DNA of 12,343 nt from an uncultured Actinomycetes bacterium (lineage in GTDB: Bacteria; Actinomycetota; Thermoleophilia; Solirubrobacterales; 70-9): assembly GCA_946479725.1 (NCBI GenBank), contig CAMLHB010000052.1, positions 1-12,343 on the forward strand, given 5' to 3'. The notes beneath the pieces are model-generated. The model ran no database searches. It was given only the letters and a program-made list of their open reading frames with translations, and was not told the origin of the DNA. Of this stretch, positions 1-5,587 are shown in pieces. Each line of letters starts with the position of its first letter. The first letter of the stretch is position 1. Made by a program: the position numbers and the translations under genes.

Positions 1-182
1 TGGCGGAAATACAGCAGGACGGCCGCCATCGTGCCGAGCTGGACCACGGCGGTGAACGCCGCGCCGGGGTCGTCCCAGCCGGCGAACGCGGGGACGAGGC
101 GCAGGTGCGCGGTGGAGGAGATCGGCAGGAACTCGGTCAGTCCCTGGACGACCCCCAGCAGCAGGGCCTCGAGGTTCGACAT
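1..182 (-). CDS. uppP: Undecaprenyl-diphosphatase, N-terminal part (cut by window edge)
   Basis: Integral membrane phosphatase that recycles undecaprenyl pyrophosphate to the monophosphate carrier used in peptidoglycan synthesis (also called BacA). Only the first 60 residues are in the window; the rest lies beyond position 1. The visible part begins [20 protein letters not shown] and continues ISSTAHL, the family's first signature, with the Q-x3-E pair (Gln14, Glu18) corresponding to the (E/Q)xxxE catalytic motif, followed by the [14 protein letters not shown] membrane segment. The ATG at 182 is the natural family start. A TAGGAT -10 box ends 8 bases upstream, so the mRNA is probably leaderless or nearly so. 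Divergent from the small membrane protein at 233, with 50 bp between the starts. Identification is firm despite truncation. Confidence 0.93.
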   Translation of the reverse strand, partial: MSNLEALLLGVVQGLTEFLPISSTAHLRLVPAFAGWDDPGAAFTAVVQLGTMAAVLLYFR

Positions 183-190
183 CGGCGGGC

Positions 191-196
191 ATCCTA
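191..196 (-). promoter_or_regulatory. -10 box for uppP
   Basis: TAGGAT (minus strand) matches TANNNT and is separated by 8 bases from the uppP ATG at 182. No convincing -35 hexamer is seen. Confidence 0.5.
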
Positions 197-219
197 CGCG
201 TCGCGACCCCGGGTTGCGC

Positions 220-225
220 TAGATT
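220..225 (+). promoter_or_regulatory. -10 box for the small membrane protein gene
   Basis: TAGATT matches TANNNT and ends exactly 7 bases before the GTG at 233, placing the transcription start at or next to the start codon. No Shine-Dalgarno sequence fits in between, so a leaderless mRNA is inferred. Confidence 0.55.
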
Positions 226-232
226 GCCGCCC

Positions 233-472
233 GTGAAGCGAGCCGTCGCAGCCCTGTTCTCGATCTGGGCCCTGATGCTCTTAGTCGCTCCGGCCGCCCT
301 GGCGGAGGAGGGCGTCGGCCTGGCCGGGCCGACCACTGACAAGACGGTCACCTTCTTCTGCTTCGGCGTGATCGGCTTCTTCGCCGCCCTGGTGATCGTC
401 CTCTCGCTGATCCAGAACCGGCTCGAGAAGCGCAAGGAACAGCGCAAGGCCGACCTGGCGCGTTTCAACTGA
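233..472 (+). CDS. Small membrane protein, 79 aa, unknown function
   Basis: Not a family I can name. Residues 4-24 form a hydrophobic signal-like segment ending ALAEE, so an exported N-terminus or a first membrane helix is likely. Residues 39-61 (TVTFFCFGVIGFFAALVIVL) form a clear membrane helix, followed by a strongly charged, basic tail (RLEKRKEQRKADLARFN) predicted to be cytoplasmic. The GTG at 233 is preferred over the TTG at 224 because a TAGATT -10 box ends 7 bases before it and overlaps the TTG, and because the protein then begins MKRAVAAL, a normal signal n-region. It is divergent from uppP. A tethering or small regulatory membrane role is possible but nothing in the sequence proves it. 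Confidence 0.7.
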   Translation: MKRAVAALFSIWALMLLVAPAALAEEGVGLAGPTTDKTVTFFCFGVIGFFAALVIVLSLIQNRLEKRKEQRKADLARFN

Positions 473-571
473 CGGCCGAAACGACCGCCTGTCGGTGTCC
501 TCGGTCGCTCGCATGCGAAGCACGCCACGCTCCCTGCGTCCTTGGCAGCCGCCCGTTTCGCCTCGTCAGAA

Positions 572-591
572 TCATCGATAACTGTCGATGA
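572..591. promoter_or_regulatory. ArsR operator (inverted repeat)
   Basis: TCATCGA, six bases, TCGATGA: perfect 7-bp arms lying between the likely -35 region and the -10 box of arsR. Position and symmetry fit a dimeric ArsR repressor blocking RNA polymerase on its own operon. Confidence 0.65.
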
Positions 592-596
592 ACTGC

Positions 597-602
597 TAAG
601 TT
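597..602 (+). promoter_or_regulatory. -10 box of the arsenic operon
   Basis: TAAGTT matches TANNNT and ends 7 bases before the arsR GTG at 610, the same spacing as at 233, 2923 and 4708. It implies a leaderless transcript. Confidence 0.55.
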
Positions 603-609
603 CGCGGCC

Positions 610-954
610 GTGAGCGAGCTGCCGGTGATCAACTGCTGCACGCCGCTGGCCGGCAGCTCGCTCGGCGAGCGGCAGGCGGGCGAGCTGGAGGCGGTGATGA
701 AGGCGCTGGCAGATCGCAACCGCCTGCGGATCGTCAACATGCTGCTGCGCGCCGACGGCGAGTCGGTCTGCGTCTGCGAGTTCGAACCCTTCCTCGGCCT
801 CTCCCAGGCCACCGTCAGCCACCACCTCAAGGTCCTGGTCGCGGCCGGCCTGGTCGAGCGCGAGGGCCGCGGCACCCGCAGCTACTTCTCGCTCGTCCCC
901 GGCGCCCTCGACTCGGTGCGCGAGGTCTTCGCGCCGGCCGCCGCCTGCTGCTGA
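610..954 (+). CDS. arsR: ArsR-family arsenic-responsive transcriptional repressor
   Basis: Winged-helix repressor (114 aa) that releases its operator when arsenite or antimonite binds cysteine thiolates. The wHTH runs from about residue 25 to 95; the recognition helix is in LSQATVSHHLKVL (residues 64-76). Metalloid ligands visible: Cys54 and Cys56 in SVCVCEF, the canonical alpha-3 site, plus a Cys9-Cys10 pair near the N-terminus and Cys113-Cys114 at the extreme C-terminus. The combination of an N-terminal CC and a Cys near residue 55 resembles the Corynebacterium ArsR site (Cys15, Cys16, Cys55). GTG start is chosen because a -10 box ends 7 bases before it; no Shine-Dalgarno is present. First gene of the operon, 4 bp ahead of the channel gene, preceded by a perfect inverted-repeat operator, so autoregulation is expected. 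Confidence 0.92.
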   Translation: MSELPVINCCTPLAGSSLGERQAGELEAVMKALADRNRLRIVNMLLRADGESVCVCEFEPFLGLSQATVSHHLKVLVAAGLVEREGRGTRSYFSLVPGALDSVREVFAPAAACC

Positions 955-958
955 GCCG

Positions 959-1651
959 ATGACCCGCCCCGACCTTCGCCGCCGCGCCGCCGCCGAGGGG
1001 ATCGGCGTCTTCGCCCTCGTCTTCGCCGGCTGCGGCGCGATCGTCGCCGAGGCCGAACACCCGGGCAGCCTGGGGACCGTCGGAGTCGCCCTCGTCTTCG
1101 GGCTGGTGATCATGGCGATGATCTACGCCACCGGCCACCTCTCCGGCGCCCACCTGAACCCGGCCGTGACCCTCGCCTTCGCCCTCACCAGGCACCTCCC
1201 CCGCACCGAGGCGGCGGCTTACCTGCTAGCCCAGGTCATCGGCGCCCTCGCCGGCGCCGCCCTGCTCGCCGCGGTCTGGCCCGACCAGCCGGCGGCGCTG
1301 GGAACCACCCTGCCGAGCGTCGGGGTCGGCAGCGCCTTCGCCTACGAGGTGCTGCTGACGGCCTTCCTGATGTTCGTGATCATGGCCGTCGCCACCGACA
1401 CCCGGGCGGTCGGCGCGGCGGCGGCGATCGCGATCGGCGGCACCGTCGGCCTCGACGCCCTCTTCGGCGGGCCGATCACCGGCGCCTCGATGAACCCCGC
1501 CCGCTCGCTGGGGCCGGCGTTGGTGTCGGGCGAACTCCACGACCTCTGGATCTACCTGCTGGCGCCGCCGCTCGGGGCGGCGCTCGGCGCCCTCGCCTAC
1601 CAGCTGGTCCGCGGCGAGCATCCCGGCGCGGCGGCCCCCGAGGCGAGCTGA
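959..1651 (+). CDS. aqpS: MIP-family channel (aquaglyceroporin), likely arsenite exit channel
   Basis: Six-helix major intrinsic protein of 230 aa. Both pore motifs are intact: SGAHLNPAVT (Asn67-Pro68-Ala69) and TGASMNPARS (Asn179-Pro180-Ala181). By alignment to E. coli AqpZ the selectivity filter is Phe47, Ala167, Ala176 and Arg182; the His and Thr of water-specific AqpZ are both alanine here, which should widen the pore. It lies between arsR and arsC where an ArsB or Acr3 pump is normally found. In Sinorhizobium meliloti AqpS in the same position gives arsenate resistance by letting arsenite made by ArsC flow out; the same role is inferred. The ATG follows the arsR stop by 4 bases and its TGA overlaps the arsC ATG, so translation is probably coupled. 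The symbol rests on context; AqpZ-like naming is the alternative. Confidence 0.88.
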   Translation: MTRPDLRRRAAAEGIGVFALVFAGCGAIVAEAEHPGSLGTVGVALVFGLVIMAMIYATGHLSGAHLNPAVTLAFALTRHLPRTEAAAYLLAQVIGALAGAALLAAVWPDQPAALGTTLPSVGVGSAFAYEVLLTAFLMFVIMAVATDTRAVGAAAAIAIGGTVGLDALFGGPITGASMNPARSLGPALVSGELHDLWIYLLAPPLGAALGALAYQLVRGEHPGAAAPEAS

Positions 1652-2046
1652 TGGCCCGCGCCCTCTTCGTCTGCCTCCACAACGCCGGCCGCTCGCAGAT
1701 CAGCGAGGCGCTCTTCGCCCGCGCGGCGGCGGGGCGGCACGAGGCGCGCTCGGCCGGCACGACGCCGGCCGATCGCGTCCACCCCGAGGTGGTCGAGGCG
1801 ATGGCCGAGCTCGGCATCGACCTCACAGCCCGCCAGCCGCACAAGCTCAGCCGGGAGGACGCCGAATGGGCCGACGTGGTGGTGACGATGGGTTGCGGCG
1901 ACGAGTGCCCCTACATCCCCGGCAAGCGCTACCTCGACTGGGGCCTCGAGGACCCGAAGGGCCAGTCGCTGGAGGCGGTGCGGGCGACCCGGGACGAGAT
2001 CGAGCGCCGGGTCGAGGCCCTGGTCGCCGAGCTCGACGCCGATTAG
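1651..2046 (+). CDS. arsC: Arsenate reductase, LMW-phosphatase fold
   Basis: Reduces arsenate to arsenite in the cytoplasm (131 aa). The N-terminal P-loop FVCLHNAGRSQ gives the C-x5-R signature (Cys8, Arg14) of the low-molecular-weight phosphatase class. The region MGCGDECPYIPGKRYLDW (from residue 80) has Cys82 and Cys86 and matches the actinobacterial arsenate-mycothiol transferase type; whether the second thiol comes from mycothiol or from an internal Cys relayed to thioredoxin cannot be settled by eye. The ATG overlaps the channel gene's stop (TGATG), the last step of a three-gene operon. It ends 7 bp from the stop of the convergent HD gene, with no obvious terminator between them. Confidence 0.93.
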   Translation: MARALFVCLHNAGRSQISEALFARAAAGRHEARSAGTTPADRVHPEVVEAMAELGIDLTARQPHKLSREDAEWADVVVTMGCGDECPYIPGKRYLDWGLEDPKGQSLEAVRATRDEIERRVEALVAELDAD

Positions 2047-2053
2047 CCGCGCC

Positions 2054-2923
2054 TCAGGAAAGCCGGAAGCCCGAGAGCAGGCGTTTCTCGGTCTCGCCCT
2101 CGACCTTGGCGACGACTTCGACTTTGCCCTCGAGCGGGGTGCCGCGGATCTTCGTCGCCAAGAGGTCGTCTACCTGGAAGATCCCGGCGGAGTTGTTGAG
2201 CTGGATCTCGATCCGCACCGGGCGCTCCTCGCCGGCGCTGATCCGGACCTCGTCGACGGCGGCGGCGGATATCGAGTGGATGCCCTCGTGGCCGGACTCG
2301 AGGGGCAGCCGAGTGCGGCCCTGGGCCATGTCGAGGGCGTCGGCGACGCGGACGACGCCGGCTTCGAGCGTGTAGGGCTCGCCGCGGCGGCGGTGGCCGA
2401 TGATCGCGTGGAGGATCTCCGAGGCGACGACGGTCCGCTCGGGCTCCTTGTAGACGTCGGCGAGCAGGCGCTGCAGGGCGCCGTTGGCGAGGAAGAGCGA
2501 GTAGGCCTCGTGGTCGGCGCGGTGGATCGACATCCCGGTGTCGTGGAGGAGGGCGCCGCCGGCGACGACGACCTCGGCGTCGCGATCGCGCATCCCGTGG
2601 TCGGCGACCATCGCCGGCTCGACCCCGGCGCGGAGCAGCAGGCGCAGCAGCCGCAGGGCGATGTTGAGGACGATCTGCATGTGGACCCAGCTGTGGTCCG
2701 ACATCCCCAGCCGCTCGGCGTGGACCTGGGTCATGTACCACCAGGCCCGCACTTGGTCGTCCGAGTTGACCGCGTCGAGGAAGCTCTCGAGCTTGCGGTT
2801 GCCGCGGCTCGGCGCCCGCACCCGCGCCTCCGCGACCGCCTCCTTCGGCGGTTTGCGTTTCGGCCCCTCGGCGGCGGGCGCCGGAACCTGCTCCCCGCCC
2901 GCCTCTATCGGCTCCTCAGTCAT
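2054..2923 (-). CDS. HD-domain phosphohydrolase
   Basis: Metal-dependent phosphohydrolase-like protein of 289 aa. Residues 1-40 are a Pro/Ala/Lys-rich, probably disordered N-tail. The HD domain spans about 75-205: histidines in DHSWVHMQ (His77, His81), the diagnostic LLHDTGMS (His127-Asp128), histidines at 134, 138 and 172, and the distal Asp in VRVADALDMAQGR (Asp195, Asp198). A C-terminal beta-rich part (about 213-289) follows, of unknown role. No substrate can be assigned. I start at the ATG at 2923 (MTEEPIE): a TACGAT -10 box ends 7 bases before it, whereas the in-frame ATG at 2932 overlaps that box. Downstream of rpf on the same strand, but separated from it by a strong hairpin, so it has its own promoter. 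Confidence 0.85.
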   Translation of the reverse strand: MTEEPIEAGGEQVPAPAAEGPKRKPPKEAVAEARVRAPSRGNRKLESFLDAVNSDDQVRAWWYMTQVHAERLGMSDHSWVHMQIVLNIALRLLRLLLRAGVEPAMVADHGMRDRDAEVVVAGGALLHDTGMSIHRADHEAYSLFLANGALQRLLADVYKEPERTVVASEILHAIIGHRRRGEPYTLEAGVVRVADALDMAQGRTRLPLESGHEGIHSISAAAVDEVRISAGEERPVRIEIQLNNSAGIFQVDDLLATKIRGTPLEGKVEVVAKVEGETEKRLLSGFRLS

Positions 2924-2930
2924 CGCGCGC

Positions 2931-2936
2931 ATCGTA
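2931..2936 (-). promoter_or_regulatory. -10 box of the HD-domain gene
   Basis: TACGAT on the minus strand, ending 7 bases before the ATG at 2923. It decides the start codon and implies a leaderless mRNA. Confidence 0.55.
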
Positions 2937-2964
2937 CGGCCGCGCTCCCCCGAAATCGTGAACG

Positions 2965-3014
2965 AACTGCAAACCGAGTTCTCCCCGCATACCGGGGACA
3001 ACTCGGTTCACAGT
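2965..3014 (-). terminator. Hairpin terminator after rpf; contains REP-like palindrome (copy A)
   Basis: Nine-bp arms AACCGAGTT (2972-2980) and AACTCGGTT (3000-3008) enclose a one-base mismatch and then TCCCCG (2982-2987) / CGGGGA (2993-2998) around a 5-base loop. Outer ACTG/CAGT (2965-2968, 3011-3014) can also pair. It starts 10 bases past the rpf stop on the minus strand and is followed by TTTGC, so it can end rpf transcription. Its core (ATACCGGGGACAA) recurs at 8968-8980. Confidence 0.65.
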
Positions 3015-3024
3015 GGCGTGACGC

Positions 3025-3528
3025 TCAGCCGCAGATCGGCCAGGGGCTGGAGCCGGAGGAGGCGTAAAGGAGGGCGGCGCGGTAGTCCTGCTCGGCCTCG
3101 GGGGCCGCGGCGGGGTCGCCGCTGCCGCCCATCGATTCCCAGGTGCCGTAGTCGAACTGGTATTTGCCGCGGTAGGTGCCGTCGGAGGAGACCGCGGTCG
3201 GGTCGCCGCCTGACTCGCAGGCGGCGATCGATTCCAGCGTCGCCATCGAGACGCCGAGGTCGAGGAAGCGTTCTTCGCTCTCCCGCGCCCTGCGCCGCGA
3301 AGCGGCGCGTTTTGCGGCGCGTTCTTCAGCGCGGATGTCGGCGGCGATCGTCTTGACGACGCGGTGGAAGCGGTTGACCGGCCGCTGCAGGCGCGTAATC
3401 GGGGCCACTTCGGCCTGGCCGACGCTCGGGTCCTTGGTCCCTCCGTCACCACCTGCGGCAAAGGCGGCCGCGGGGAAAGCGAGAAGGATGAGCAAGATCG
3501 GGGTGAAATGTTTGCGTTTTGTGAGCAA
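3025..3528 (-). CDS. Secreted Rpf-like transglycosylase (resuscitation-promoting factor domain)
   Basis: Exported peptidoglycan-cleaving protein of 167 aa. Residues 1-25 are a textbook signal peptide (KRK, then ILLILLAFPAAAFA, with AFA-A cleavage near 24/25). A basic, helical linker (about 50-90, rich in Arg/Ala/Glu) leads to a C-terminal Rpf domain (93-167): SMATLESIAACESGGDP carries the catalytic Glu105, followed by TYRGKYQFDYGTWESMGG, and the protein ends SPWPICG. Cys104 and Cys166 match the conserved disulfide. The start is TTG; the same frame has a stop shortly upstream and no ATG or GTG in between, and no Shine-Dalgarno is seen. A CRP-like site sits about 42 bases upstream. Rpf proteins in Mycobacterium and Streptomyces wake dormant cells or spores by wall cleavage; that role is inferred here. 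Confidence 0.88.
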   Translation of the reverse strand: MLTKRKHFTPILLILLAFPAAAFAAGGDGGTKDPSVGQAEVAPITRLQRPVNRFHRVVKTIAADIRAEERAAKRAASRRRARESEERFLDLGVSMATLESIAACESGGDPTAVSSDGTYRGKYQFDYGTWESMGGSGDPAAAPEAEQDYRAALLYASSGSSPWPICG

Positions 3529-3562
3529 GCGCGAAACCGTGAGGGTTCACGCCGCTTTCATG

Positions 3563-3578
3563 TGTGCCGCCCATCACA
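3563..3578. promoter_or_regulatory. CRP/FNR-type operator upstream of rpf
   Basis: On the minus strand TGTGA, six bases, GCACA: one mismatch from the CRP consensus TGTGA-N6-TCACA, with symmetry extending one base further on each side. Its centre is about 42.5 bases from the TTG start, the class II activator position if the rpf mRNA is leaderless. The -10 at the expected place (CACGGT, 3536-3541) is poor, as is common for activator-dependent promoters. rpfA is a known CRP target in M. tuberculosis. Confidence 0.55.
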
Positions 3579-3589
3579 CTTGGTCGCCG

Positions 3590-3611
3590 GCTAGCGCCGA
3601 TCGGCACTAGC
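3590..3611. terminator. 22-bp near-perfect palindrome between methyltransferase and rpf
   Basis: Nine-bp arms (one G-U in RNA) around GATC, which is itself symmetrical. It lies 53 bases past the methyltransferase stop and has no U-run, so it may be an I-shaped terminator for that gene or an operator upstream of the rpf promoter. Confidence 0.4.
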
Positions 3612-3664
3612 TCAGGCACGAACGCGCTCACGGCGAAGGTGACTCTGACTGCGAAATTGCGGCT

Positions 3665-4708
3665 CTAGACCGCTTTGGCGATCAGCAGACGCAGGTCCGG
3701 GAGCCGCCGGAACGACTTCGCCTCGGCCTTGCCGTAGCCGCTCTCTCCCATCCAGCGGGAGACGTCCTCGACGGTGTAGGTGTCGGCGCCGGAGGTGAGG
3801 TGGAAGAAGAGGCCGAGGATCGAGGCGAGGTTGGCGCGCTGGCCGCCCGGGCGGTCGTAGAGGTCGAGGACGCAGAGCGGCGCCCCCGGTCGCAGGACCG
3901 CGCGGATGCGGGCGAAGAGCGCCCGGATCTGCTCCGGCGAGAGGTGGTGGATGATGTTGAAGCAGAGGGCGCCGTCGTAGTGGCCGTCGTAGTCGACCTC
4001 GAACATGTCGCCGACCAGGTAGCGGACGCGGTCCCCCATCCCGGCCTCGCCGACGATCCCTTCGCCGACCCGGGCGCTGCCCGGCAGGTCGACGATCGTC
4101 GCCCGCAGCCCCTCGTGGCGGCGGCAGAGCGCCATCGAGTACTCGCCGTGGGCGCCGGCGACGTCGAGGATCGAGTGCGCCCCCTTCGCCAGCGGGATCG
4201 CCTTCGCGACTTCGGCGCTGGAGAGCCGCGCCAGCTGGAACTGGCCGCGGATGTAGGACTGCCAGTAGGGGTCGTCCGGCCCCTTCCCGTGCAGCTCGGC
4301 GTGGGTGCCGTCGCGGACCAGGTCCTCGAGCTTCGCGTACCAGTCCCAGTAGTAGGCGGTGTCGGCGAGGAAGTCCCCGAGGTAGGTGTCCGAGCGCGGG
4401 TCGAGCCACTTGCGCCCGCTCTTGGTCAGCTCGTAGCGCCCGTCCGGCCGCTGCCGCACGTGCTTGAGCGAGGCGATCACGTCGAGCACGCGGGTCGTCC
4501 CGGTCGGCTGCAGGCCGAGGTGCTCGGCCAGCTCGGTCGGCTCGCGCGGGCCCTCCGCCAGGGCGCCGAGGATCCCGGTCCGCTGTGCCACCTGCAGCGA
4601 GCGCGCCACCGGCATCGAGTACATCGCCTCGCCGATCGGCGTCGGCAGCTCGCCGAGCATCAGCCCGATCCGCTCGACCGGCCCGTCGGGAATCGCCCCA
4701 AGTCGCAT
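3665..4708 (-). CDS. SAM-dependent methyltransferase, O-methyltransferase family 2 type
   Basis: 347-aa class I methyltransferase with an N-terminal winged-helix dimerisation domain (about 25-100: MPVARSLQVAQRTGILGAL, then PTELAEHLGL) and a C-terminal Rossmann domain. SAM motif I is ILDVAGAHGEYS (180-191); the acidic residue after beta-2 is Asp207 in IVDLPG; motif III is GDMFEVD (233-239); NIIHHLS (251-257) holds the His pair where plant and bacterial O-methyltransferases place the catalytic base. The substrate is unknown; natural-product or quinone-type phenols are typical for the family. The long upstream extension of this frame is antisense to purU and is not coding. ATG 4708 is chosen because TAGGGT ends 7 bases before it. 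Divergent from purU with 30 bp between starts. Confidence 0.87.
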   Translation of the reverse strand: MRLGAIPDGPVERIGLMLGELPTPIGEAMYSMPVARSLQVAQRTGILGALAEGPREPTELAEHLGLQPTGTTRVLDVIASLKHVRQRPDGRYELTKSGRKWLDPRSDTYLGDFLADTAYYWDWYAKLEDLVRDGTHAELHGKGPDDPYWQSYIRGQFQLARLSSAEVAKAIPLAKGAHSILDVAGAHGEYSMALCRRHEGLRATIVDLPGSARVGEGIVGEAGMGDRVRYLVGDMFEVDYDGHYDGALCFNIIHHLSPEQIRALFARIRAVLRPGAPLCVLDLYDRPGGQRANLASILGLFFHLTSGADTYTVEDVSRWMGESGYGKAEAKSFRRLPDLRLLIAKAV

Positions 4709-4715
4709 CGGCCGC

Positions 4716-4721
4716 ACCCTA
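4716..4721 (-). promoter_or_regulatory. -10 box of the methyltransferase gene
   Basis: TAGGGT on the minus strand, ending 7 bases before the ATG at 4708. Only 5 bp separate it from the purU -10 box on the other strand. Confidence 0.55.
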
Positions 4722-4726
4722 TCCGC

Positions 4727-4732
4727 GATCAT
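4727..4732 (+). promoter_or_regulatory. Candidate -10 box of purU
   Basis: GATCAT keeps the two most important -10 positions (A2 and T6) and ends 6 bases before the purU ATG at 4739. Weaker than the other boxes; TATCCG at 4720-4725 is the alternative. Confidence 0.35.
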
Positions 4733-4738
4733 CGACGG

Positions 4739-5587
4739 ATGGGAGATGCGCCGACCTCGCGCCTGCTGCTCGCCTGCCCCGACCAACCGGGGTTGATCGC
4801 CCGCGTCAGCGGCTTTCTCGCCGAGTCCGGCCTCAACATCGTCGACGTCGACCAGCACTCGAGCGCCGAGGGCCGCTTCTTCATGCGGATGGTCTTCGAC
4901 CACGTGCCCGACGGCGAGCGCGAAGTCCTGGAGCTGCGCTTCGCCCGCGAGATCGGCGAGCCGTTCGCGATGGACTACGAGTTCCACGACGCGGCGCGGA
5001 CGAAGCGGGTGGCGGTGATGGTCAGCCGCGAGGACCACTGCCTCTCCGACCTGCTCTGGCGCTGGCGCAGCGGCGACCTCGGCGGCGAGCTGGTCGCGGT
5101 TCTCTCCAACCACCCCGACCACGCCGGCCAGGTCGAGGCGGTCGGCCGCCCCTTCCACCACGTCCCCGTCGACCGCGAGTACCGGGCCGCCGCCGAGCGC
5201 CGGGCGCTGGACCTGCTCGGCGGCGTCGATCTCCTCGTCCTCGCCCGCTACATGCAGATCCTCTCCCCCGGGTTCCTCCGCGACCTCGGCGCCCCGGCGA
5301 TCAACATCCACCACAGCTTCCTCCCCGCCTTCGTCGGCGCCGACCCCTACCACCGCGCCTACGAGCGCGGCGTCAAGCTGATCGGCGCCACCGCCCACTA
5401 CGTCACCGCCGAGCTCGATGCCGGCCCGATCATCGCCCAGGACGTGACCCGCGTCGACCACCGCGACGAGGTCGCCGACATGATTCGCCTCGGCCGCGAC
5501 GTCGAGCGCCTCGTCCTCGCCCGCGCCGTCATGGCCCACCTGGACGACCGCGTCCTCCTCGACGGCGAGCGGACGATCGTCTTCTGA
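4739..5587 (+). CDS. purU: Formyltetrahydrofolate deformylase
   Basis: Hydrolyses 10-formyl-THF to THF and formate, balancing the one-carbon pool. Full-length at 282 aa. An N-terminal ACT domain (about 7-85: LLLACPDQPGLIARVSGFL, then GLNIVDVDQHSS and FFMRMVF) is the regulatory part that in E. coli PurU responds to methionine and glycine. The C-terminal formyltransferase-fold domain (about 90-282) has NIHHSFLPAF with Asn189 and His191 and GATAHYVTAELDAGPII with Asp227, the Asn-His-Asp catalytic triad. ATG 4739 is the only plausible start. The TGA overlaps the ATG of the P450 gene (TGATG). Long alternative frames on both strands here are shadows of GC-rich codon use. Confidence 0.94.
   Translation: MGDAPTSRLLLACPDQPGLIARVSGFLAESGLNIVDVDQHSSAEGRFFMRMVFDHVPDGEREVLELRFAREIGEPFAMDYEFHDAARTKRVAVMVSREDHCLSDLLWRWRSGDLGGELVAVLSNHPDHAGQVEAVGRPFHHVPVDREYRAAAERRALDLLGGVDLLVLARYMQILSPGFLRDLGAPAINIHHSFLPAFVGADPYHRAYERGVKLIGATAHYVTAELDAGPIIAQDVTRVDHRDEVADMIRLGRDVERLVLARAVMAHLDDRVLLDGERTIVF

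Noticed and set aside
473..571. Possible feature in the spacer before arsR, including the TCGCATGCGA palindrome at 509-518
   Set aside because: Ten bases with short arms and no flanking promoter or gene context; could be chance in GC-rich DNA.
3446..3631. 61-residue minus-strand frame overlapping the rpf start
   Set aside because: Overlaps the signal peptide out of frame, with no domain or promoter of its own.
3529..3664. c-di-AMP (ydaO) riboswitch upstream of rpf
   Set aside because: Expected in many actinobacteria, but the 136-bp spacer is too short and none of the conserved ydaO segments is visible; the CRP-like site explains the symmetry better.
3665..5539. 624-residue minus-strand reading frame extending the methyltransferase upstream
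   Set aside because: The first ~277 residues are antisense to purU with Val/Ala/Glu/Asp-rich nonsense; the methyltransferase has its own start and -10 box at 4708.
3800..5587. 595-residue plus-strand frame ending as PurU
   Set aside because: Everything before 4739 is antisense to the methyltransferase; the ACT domain begins just after ATG 4739.
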